NCBI GenBank assembly: GCA_937894165.1 | Contig: CALCSX010000101.1 | Span: forward strand, 1 to 12,364 | Length of the DNA: 12,364 nucleotides | Direction: 5' to 3' | Source: an uncultured Saprospiraceae bacterium | GTDB taxonomy: Bacteria; Bacteroidota; Bacteroidia; Chitinophagales; Saprospiraceae | Shown here: positions 6,961-12,364 of the stretch, piece by piece | Layout: every line of letters starts with the position of its first letter | Position numbering within the stretch: the stretch's first letter is position 1 | The notes under the pieces: model-generated | What the model saw: the letters and a program-made list of their open reading frames with translations, nothing else | Told to the model about the DNA's origin: nothing | The model's database searches: none | Translations under genes and position numbers: made by a program

Positions 6961-7053
6961 ACCCGTGTGAGCCATACGGAGGCTTGGTGCTGAATGCCAA
7001 TTCAGTACGGCACCCGTAGTACGGCGACCCCGACCTTAGAAGGGGGCACACCC
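6961..7053. other. GC-rich island between the OstA-like and His-rich lipoprotein genes
   Basis: About 90 GC-rich bases stand out in AT-rich DNA. They include a hairpin, CTGAAT-gcca-ATTCAG (6990-7005), extended by GGTG (6986-6989) pairing with CACC (7011-7014) across a bulge. Its complement (7034 down to about 7003) faintly recalls the GC-rich repeats at 2479 and 10834. It lies just past the stop of the OstA-like gene and could end that transcript, but no clear T-run follows the hairpin. Confidence 0.35.
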
Positions 7054-7069
7054 ACAAAAAAAAACTAAA

Positions 7070-9433
7070 TTATTTATTTTCTATCGAAGGCAAATCAGCT
7101 TCCTCTAATGTTTCTTCTGAGTTTTCTTCTTTTTCCATTTCAATAATTTCAGCCGGCAACTTCTCCTCCACAGGCTTACTCAAATGTCCCAGTGTAATAA
7201 ATTCTCGCACCCCATCAGTAAATCCGGGTCTCAAATCCTCAGGCGAGGTCGGTCGGCGATCGATAGCAAAAAAGAAACCTTCCAACTTCAGCCCTTCATG
7301 GTTAGTGCCCCTCATCGGTAGCATTTCACCCTCAGGCTTTTCGTAAAAAAAGATGTCCTCCGGCTTGCCCTCTTCGAAGAGAATTTTCAAGCGCGAGGCA
7401 TCTTGTTTATTGACGCCAACATATTCGTCGTCATCATTAATAATGTAGTACACTGTCCTAACAGCACCTCGAACCAGCATTTCATCCATACTGTTATCCT
7501 CAAAAAAGCCCTCCGCACGCTTCCCGGCAATCTGACTGAAAAAATAGCCATCAATAGTCGTGACGATAAAAGCATTGTTAATGGCCAGAAGCCTGTCTAT
7601 TTTATTATTCACCAGAATCAAATGGATGCTGTCACCACTAATCTGCGTAGAATCCGACCACAAAATCGGCGTTCCATCCAGGTAAAATGTCGAATCTATC
7701 TCCAAATAGGTCAATGAATCGCAGACCCCCTGCATGCCATCTCTATATATTCTTACGTCACCGATGCCAAAAATCACCCGCGCTTCCGTAGAATCGACGA
7801 CATTCAAGGTATCCTGAGCCATCGAATCCTGCATCAGACTGTCCAACATAAAACTATCAACCGCTACTACATTGTTTTTCAAAGAATCAAATTCTAAATC
7901 AAACTCTCGGTCTTTTTCTTTTTCCGCCAATGGAATAAATTCTAAATTCTCCGGCTTTTGAGGCTTTATAAATGTCGTATCTTTTTTGAGACTTATTGAA
8001 TCTATTTTTGATGGACTTATTTCTGAAGGCTTTATATTTTTATCAGCGATTTTAAGTGTATCCTTTTTTAAGTTTTGTTGAGTCGTTTTGCTATTATTCT
8101 GAATAGAGTCCTTCGCAATCACCGGCTTTTCAATGCTATCTGTCAATGCCACATTATTTTCAGAACTGTCAATAGACATTTCAGAGATAGTAGAATCCTT
8201 TGCAACAATTGTAGGTTTATACTTTCGATGATCGCCGGTAAAACTAATCAGAGTATCCGCACAAATCCAAAGGGAATCGCCCCCCGCATAATTCAGCAAC
8301 AACGGCCGATTTCCGAAATTCTTGATATAATCATTTTGGCGATCAATATAGGAGGAATCAGCCCAGAGGGCTATTTTATTTAAAGTGTCACTGAAAAATA
8401 CATTTCCGCTAATATAACCCTTGCCGCTGGTATTATCTACATCAAAATTGTCAGCAGTGATAGCCTTTTTATCTTGGACGATAGTGGTTCGCTGATTTGT
8501 CTTAAAGTTTTTTGTCTTTGTGAAATACTGCAAAAAATCACCTTTCGCCGATAAGTCAACACTCTTAAAATCAGCTTCCTTTATCAATTGAACCATCTCC
8601 TGCTCTTCAAAATATATCATTTTCTCCGCGCGAGCCTGCAAACTGTCTTCTCGATAGTAGGAATTCCCTGAAATTTCAATCCGTCCCTGATCCTGCAGGT
8701 ACAAAATGGAATCTCCTGTTGCGATGGACTTTTCACCTGTATACTGAGCATTTTTGGTAAAGAGCGCCTTCTTGCCGGGAATGTCATAGTATCCTCCCTC
8801 ACAATAAATAGAGCTGTTTTCAAATTGGATCAAGGTTGGACCGGTAAAGGTGATTATTCTGGTTTCCTGATTGAACCAGAGGGAATCTGATTTCAGTTTA
8901 AATTCGGGATTCTCAACAAAAACGCTATCCTTAAATAGCATGTCCTCCGATCGTGTATAATAAGTTCCTATTTTACTGCTCAAAAAGGTTTCTTTATTCG
9001 TCAATGTGCCACCACCTGTGTAATAGCCCACTTTATCTTTCAAATTATATTCCAAATAATTGGTAAATAAAGCTTCTTCTTTACTCTGCATGACCACATC
9101 ACCATGAAGATATAATTTATCGTTTTTATCATCGAAATACATCCAATCACCGAAAAGGGTCACACTGTCGCTCTCCTGAATAATGATATCCCCGTATGCC
9201 CACAAATCCCGCTCAATTTGGCGAACAGAGTCCATGTACATATAAGTTTTTCCTTTTTTCACCTGAACATCCCCCCAATAAATATTTATTTCCTCCTTCC
9301 CGACCTTATCGTATCGGACTTCTTGTGAAAATAGAATTTCCAATTTTTCCTGCTGAGCAAATGAAGCTGTCCCCATCATCAAAAAAATGATAACGCAAGT
9401 GAAAACAAGGATTATATGAGAATAAATTTTCAA
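7070..9433 (-). CDS. OstA-like (LptA/LptD N-terminal-like) envelope protein
   Basis: The 787-residue product has a signal peptide (about 1-26, ending SFAQQ). From about 35 to 400 come repeated beta strands of OstA/LptA type (DSVTLFGDWMYFDDKNDKLYLHGDVVM, then repeated D-S and Y-Y turns), the jelly-roll fold that binds lipopolysaccharide lipid in LptA and the LptD N-terminus. Residues about 405-548 are a low-complexity Asp/Ser/Lys insert, after which OstA-like strands resume (IFGIGDVRIYRDGMQG) to about 660. The tail is acidic. Bacteroidota carry such proteins without the LptD barrel, so a periplasmic role in lipid A or LPS transport is likely but inferred. The start appears to be TTG at 9433, since the nearest in-frame ATG (about codon 19) would destroy the signal peptide. 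It lies three bases after the oxidoreductase stop, so the two form an operon with probable translational coupling. Confidence 0.88.
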   Translation of the reverse strand: MKIYSHIILVFTCVIIFLMMGTASFAQQEKLEILFSQEVRYDKVGKEEINIYWGDVQVKKGKTYMYMDSVRQIERDLWAYGDIIIQESDSVTLFGDWMYFDDKNDKLYLHGDVVMQSKEEALFTNYLEYNLKDKVGYYTGGGTLTNKETFLSSKIGTYYTRSEDMLFKDSVFVENPEFKLKSDSLWFNQETRIITFTGPTLIQFENSSIYCEGGYYDIPGKKALFTKNAQYTGEKSIATGDSILYLQDQGRIEISGNSYYREDSLQARAEKMIYFEEQEMVQLIKEADFKSVDLSAKGDFLQYFTKTKNFKTNQRTTIVQDKKAITADNFDVDNTSGKGYISGNVFFSDTLNKIALWADSSYIDRQNDYIKNFGNRPLLLNYAGGDSLWICADTLISFTGDHRKYKPTIVAKDSTISEMSIDSSENNVALTDSIEKPVIAKDSIQNNSKTTQQNLKKDTLKIADKNIKPSEISPSKIDSISLKKDTTFIKPQKPENLEFIPLAEKEKDREFDLEFDSLKNNVVAVDSFMLDSLMQDSMAQDTLNVVDSTEARVIFGIGDVRIYRDGMQGVCDSLTYLEIDSTFYLDGTPILWSDSTQISGDSIHLILVNNKIDRLLAINNAFIVTTIDGYFFSQIAGKRAEGFFEDNSMDEMLVRGAVRTVYYIINDDDEYVGVNKQDASRLKILFEEGKPEDIFFYEKPEGEMLPMRGTNHEGLKLEGFFFAIDRRPTSPEDLRPGFTDGVREFITLGHLSKPVEEKLPAEIIEMEKEENSEETLEEADLPSIENK

Positions 9434-9436
9434 ATT

Positions 9437-10585
9437 TTACAGTTTATCAAAATGATCATCTTCAGCAAGAAGGTTTGCAGCCTCAGTACCTATCAGTGAT
9501 CCAATGGCAACACCCATGCCACCTAAGCGAACGCCAATCGCTGTGCGGTTTGAAAGTTTTTTGACAATAGGAAGTTTTGTAGGGCCGGAAGCAAGAATGC
9601 CGGACCAATGCATTGTTGCCTGATCAAGATTCTTGCCTAAAATGTTTTCGAGTAAGTTTTTCAAATAATTCTCAATATTGGAAGTATTTCCAAATTTAGT
9701 AGTTTTTTCCGTTTCCATATCAAAATTCCTGCCTCCTCCAATTAATATTTCGTCCTTGCTGATGGTTCTGAAATAAACGTAGCCTCTATCAAAATGGTAT
9801 CCTCCTAAAGGAATATTGTGTGAATCAACCTTATAAATGTACACCTGGTTCCTGAAAGGGTGAATTTCTGATTGAAGTTCAGGAATTTTGGTGAATGCAT
9901 TGGTGCAGATAAGAAGCTTACCAACAGAAATTTCGATGTTCTCAGTCGTCCATATTTTCACAATTTCTTTTTCCTCTTCCCATCTATCAATATGTACTCC
10001 ATTGTAAATTTCCACTCCGGATTTATTGGATTGTTGCAACAATTCATACATCATTTTGCCCGTGTTGAGCAAACCTTCAAAGTTGTTTTTAATCCCAAAT
10101 TCTAACCCGGGCAAAGCTGCGAATTCATGCGATTGGAGAATGGTAAAGGTTTCTTCGAGGCCGGTTATCGACGTCAGTTTTAGATTGAGATCGGGCAGCG
10201 CCTGCAAGCATTTCTCATATAAATCCCTATCCTCCTTCCTAAAAAGCTCAAAATTGCCTGTGTTTTCGTAGTCTATTTTTGAATCATTGAGCGTAGTTCG
10301 GAGTTTTAATAAACCTGCAACTCGCTGCTTTACCAGATTCAAAATCTCCTCTTCTGATACTTTTTCTAAGTCATCTAAAAGTTCTGAAATACTGCCTATA
10401 CAAGCGAAGCCGGCATTGCGCGTGCTGGCGCCGGTGGGAATAATGCCTCTTTCGAATATGGCTACTCTGCTATCCGGAAAAATTTCCTTGAGACGGAGGG
10501 CTGCAAAAAGCCCCACTATGCCTGAGCCGATGATACCAAAGTCGATATTTTCCCAAAAACTCTTTCTTTCCCAATAGCTTGACAT
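9437..10585 (-). CDS. FAD-dependent oxidoreductase, DAO family
   Basis: With ATG 10585 as start the protein has 382 residues, normal for the family. The N-terminus has the Rossmann dinucleotide motif FGIIGSGIVG (Gly20, Gly22, Gly25), with Glu45 at the end of the second strand (IFERG) for the FAD ribose. STRNAGFA at about 55-62 is typical of DAO enzymes related to YurR/OrdL. The C-terminal GVRLGGMGVAIGSLIG closes the FAD site. The family oxidises amines or amino acids in the cytoplasm; the substrate is not readable. A GTG at 10606 would extend it by seven residues but lies within the -7 promoter element, so ATG 10585 is preferred. It is the first gene of an operon with the OstA-like gene; no functional link between them is known to me. 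Confidence 0.9.
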   Translation of the reverse strand: MSSYWERKSFWENIDFGIIGSGIVGLFAALRLKEIFPDSRVAIFERGIIPTGASTRNAGFACIGSISELLDDLEKVSEEEILNLVKQRVAGLLKLRTTLNDSKIDYENTGNFELFRKEDRDLYEKCLQALPDLNLKLTSITGLEETFTILQSHEFAALPGLEFGIKNNFEGLLNTGKMMYELLQQSNKSGVEIYNGVHIDRWEEEKEIVKIWTTENIEISVGKLLICTNAFTKIPELQSEIHPFRNQVYIYKVDSHNIPLGGYHFDRGYVYFRTISKDEILIGGGRNFDMETEKTTKFGNTSNIENYLKNLLENILGKNLDQATMHWSGILASGPTKLPIVKKLSNRTAIGVRLGGMGVAIGSLIGTEAANLLAEDDHFDKL

Positions 10586-10605
10586 TGTTAATCGTTTTGA
10601 AGCCA

Positions 10606-10613
10606 CAAAGGTA
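10606..10613 (-). promoter_or_regulatory. -7 element (TACCTTTG) of the oxidoreductase-OstA operon
   Basis: On the minus strand TACCTTTG fits TAnnTTTG. A perfect -33 TTTG is not seen; TTTA lies about 24 bases upstream. Transcription would start shortly after it, leaving a leader of about 15 bases before ATG 10585 and arguing against the GTG at 10606. Confidence 0.45.
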
Positions 10614-10980
10614 AGGATAAACTTATAAATTAGGGGTTAAAGATTTTTGAATAGAGGATTAGTTCAAGATATCGCATAATACACCTAATTTCAAAAATTA
10701 TAGATCACTAAAAACTGATTGGAGAATGCTTGAAATACTTAAATGATAGTCTTTCGAAACCATTAAGGGAAGCTTTACAATATGAGACAGTGATTTTTGG
10801 TAGTTGTAAGGGCATCACCTTCCTTCTGAGGTCGTCAGGTCGCTGCGTTGCGGGGCTCGCTATTCGCTCGGCCTCGATTCTGCTAGCGCGCCATCGAGTC
10901 TGGCTCCTGCCGTCGCCACCCCTCCACATCGCTGATGCAAATCAATTATATTAAAAACGATATTAAATAAATGTCTAATT
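10614..10980. other. Gene-free stretch upstream of the envelope operon
   Basis: No real gene is seen. Two overlapping reading frames on opposite strands (10730-10954 and 10929-10708) are low-complexity translations of the GC-rich repeat around 10806-10930. That repeat includes a small stem, CTCGAT (10873-10878) with ATCGAG (10893-10898). Confidence 0.45.
10834..10869 (+). repeat. GC-rich dispersed intergenic repeat, copy B
   Basis: This aligns with 2479-2515 (shared GTCAGG, TCGCTG, TGCG and the final TCGCTATTCGCTC). Like copy A it sits in AT-rich intergenic DNA within a larger GC-rich block (about 10806-10930). REP-like or mobile origin is possible. Confidence 0.55.
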
Positions 10981-11375
10981 AAATTCTAAAATATTTTTGA
11001 GAGTTTTTGTTGGAAGCGCGGGGAACTTCTTCATGGGTTTGTAGGATGTTTGCGAAGTCAATTTTACAATTTGATTTTGCATGGCCCCTCCAGCCCCCTA
11101 ACCCCCTGAAGGTGGCACTCCCGTCCACAAATTGCTCTAAATAATCAATTTTAAATCCTAAAATATTTTTGAAATTTTTTGTTGGTAGTGTGGGAACTTC
11201 TTCATGGGTTTGTAGGATGTTTGCGAAGTCAATTTTACAATTTAAATTTGCATGGCTCCTCCAGCCCCCTAACCCCCTGAAGGTGGCACTCCCGCCCACA
11301 GATTGCTCAAATTAATCAATTTTAAATCCTAAAATATTTTTGAAAATTTTTGTTGGTAGTGTGGGAACTTCTTCA
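10981..11375. repeat. 171-172-bp tandem repeat, two full copies and one partial
   Basis: Copy 1 spans 10981-11152, copy 2 11153-11323 and partial copy 3 11324-11375. The copies share long near-identical runs, for example AACTTCTTCATGGGTTTG and GCCCCCTAACCCCCTGAAGG. The minus-strand frame through copies 1 and 2 gives a repeated peptide with CKIDFANILQTHEEVP, which I read as a by-product of the repeat. Copy 3 breaks off after AACTTCTTCA. Blocks such as the GCCCCCTAACCCCC run are common intergenic repeats in Bacteroidota, as far as I recall. Confidence 0.85.
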
Positions 11376-11506
11376 AGTGAAATTAAGAACTGTTTAATTG
11401 CATTAAAAGTAAACTACTACTATTTGGCGAGGCAAGAAAAGAGGTTTTGTGAGAGTTTAAAAAATGATTTTTTGAAATTTAAGGAATCAAAATGGAAAAG
11501 AATTTA

Positions 11507-11514
11507 TATTTTTG
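11507..11514 (+). promoter_or_regulatory. Possible -7 element (TATTTTTG) of the DUF4293 gene
   Basis: TATTTTTG fits TAnnTTTG and lies 42 bases before ATG 11557. No -33 TTTG is at proper spacing, so the call is weak. Confidence 0.3.
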
Positions 11515-11556
11515 AGCCAAAATTCGCAGAAATGAGGCGAATAGAAATAATAGAAA

Positions 11557-12015
11557 ATGATACAAAGAAGACAAAGCATATACTTATTTCTGGCGATGGC
11601 ATTTACGGCATTATTATGGATTAGTCCATTTGATTTTTTGATAACAGAGAATCACGAAGAGTTGGAAAATGTACCTGCGGTATTTGCAGATGGGAAATAT
11701 AATATTAATGATCACATTATATTTTCGGTTTTGGCAACATTAGGAGCAATAGTTTCCTTTTTGGCAATTTTTCTTTTCAGAAATCGAAAGTTACAGATAA
11801 GAATATCTCAGTTTGCGCTCTTACTTAATGTGGCTTTATTAATTATTTCATTGGTGATATTCTATATGTCCGTCGTAGAAATAAGTAACGATCTGATCTG
11901 GCAGCCATATATTGGTTGGGTTAACCCTGTTTTGGCAAGTTTGTGCATCATTTTTGCGATAAAACTGATCCAGAAGGATGAGAAGTTGGTGAAGTCAATG
12001 GATAGGTTGAGATAG
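11557..12015 (+). CDS. DUF4293 family membrane protein
   Basis: The 152-residue protein begins MIQRRQSIYLFLA, the characteristic start of the Bacteroidota DUF4293 family (MIQRxQxxYL). Four membrane helices are visible at about 8-25, 53-74, 84-106 and 119-138, with a polar loop (about 28-50) after the first, and a short charged tail (KDEKLVKSMDRLR). Length and topology match the family. It sits in the inner membrane and its function is unknown. An upstream in-frame alternative was not preferred because ATG 11557 gives the conserved family start. The gene stands alone; tandem repeats lie upstream and the hairpin array begins 57 bases after its stop. Confidence 0.9.
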   Translation: MIQRRQSIYLFLAMAFTALLWISPFDFLITENHEELENVPAVFADGKYNINDHIIFSVLATLGAIVSFLAIFLFRNRKLQIRISQFALLLNVALLIISLVIFYMSVVEISNDLIWQPYIGWVNPVLASLCIIFAIKLIQKDEKLVKSMDRLR

Positions 12016-12071
12016 GGGTTGTTAAGTTTTCGGAAAAATAGCGTTGATTGGATTGGAAGGTCATTTTCAAT

Positions 12072-12364
12072 ATTCTCGAAAGTCGAGAATGGGCAGTTTT
12101 TAGATGATCAATTCTCGAAAGTCGAGGAATTGGCTTTAATGAGAATTTACTTTTCTCGAAAGTCGAGAATCAAAATGTCACACTTATGAAATTACTTTTA
12201 TGGAAGGGGAATAGGTTCATAAATTCATTATTCTCGAAAGTCGAGAAGGAGGAGTTTTTCAAGTGAGCAATTCTCGAAAGTCGAGAAACAGGCTTTTTTG
12301 AGAATTTACTTTCTCGAAAGTCGAGAATCAAAACGTCACACTAATGAAATTAATTTCTCGAAAG
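12072..12364. repeat. Array of short hairpin repeats about 40 bp apart, running off the window
   Basis: The core TTCTCGAAAGTCGAGAA (7-bp stem, 3-nt AAG loop) begins at 12073, 12112 (one-base variant), 12153, 12231, 12271 and 12311, and is cut by the edge at 12355. Spacings are 39, 41, 78, 40, 40 and 44 bases. Some copies extend to 8-bp stems (ATTCTCGA-AAG-TCGAGAAT). A higher-order unit of about 158 bases is repeated: spacer 1 resembles 4, 2 resembles 5 and 3 resembles 6. The double-length gap after 12170 may be a lost unit. The array could form RNA hairpins past the DUF4293 gene, or be a set of protein-binding palindromes. Confidence 0.9.

Noticed and set aside
10586..10606. GTG start for the oxidoreductase
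   Set aside because: It overlaps a good -7 promoter element, and the ATG at 10585 gives a normal family N-terminus.
10708..10954. Small proteins on both strands over the GC-rich block
   Set aside because: Both are translations of the dispersed GC-rich repeat; opposite-strand frames of equal quality argue for chance.
10979..11299. Minus-strand 106-residue repeat protein
   Set aside because: The repeated peptide is just a reading of the tandem DNA repeat; it has no start context or domain.
11340..11624. Plus-strand 94-residue protein before DUF4293
   Set aside because: It starts inside the tandem repeat, overlaps the start of the well-supported DUF4293 gene and has Lys-rich text typical of AT-rich non-coding DNA.
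12072..12364. CRISPR array
   Set aside because: The repeats are only 17-19 bases, the spacers are themselves duplicated in the same order in the second half, and no cas gene is in the window.

Overview
The window looks like a Bacteroidota chromosome, most like a Saprospiraceae or Cytophagia relative. The reasons are a type IX secretion (T9SS) C-terminal sorting domain on the secreted amylase, an OstA-like protein, a DUF4293 membrane protein, TAnnTTTG-type promoters, leaders with no obvious Shine-Dalgarno, and AT-rich intergenic DNA full of repeats. No rRNA, tRNA or intact transposase gene was seen.

Layout. 1-2376 (+): 3' part of a secreted GH13 alpha-amylase-family enzyme ending in a T9SS sorting domain, followed by a hairpin terminator. 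2377-6103 (+): an accessory region with three paralogous Cys-rich lipoproteins (2985, 4944, 5585), each with an array of 7-bp repeats just before its start codon. Between the first and second lies a GC-rich broken gene for a large secreted protein, interrupted by a 168-bp palindromic MITE-like element (3640-3807) and followed by a remnant of a related gene. 6225-6918 (-): a His/Asp-rich lipoprotein with its own terminator, a near-consensus Bacteroidota promoter, a 15-bp palindrome inside that promoter that looks like a Fur/Zur-family operator, and a second MITE-like element (6713-6874) between promoter and start codon. 7070-10585 (-): a two-gene operon, a DAO-type FAD oxidoreductase followed three bases later, in the same frame, by an OstA-like envelope protein that appears to start at TTG. 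10607-11556: gene-free DNA with a GC-rich dispersed repeat and a 171-172-bp tandem repeat. 11557-12015 (+): the four-helix membrane protein DUF4293. 12072-12364: an array of near-identical short hairpins about 40 bp apart that runs off the window.

How the parts work together. The housekeeping part is the envelope operon and DUF4293. The amylase is a secreted polysaccharide-degrading enzyme. The lipoprotein stretch has grown by duplication and been disturbed by small non-autonomous elements. No complete defence system or biosynthetic cluster is visible. The most interesting items are the hairpin array at the right edge, the metal-regulation-like promoter with a MITE in its leader, and the heptamer arrays that precede all three paralogous lipoproteins.
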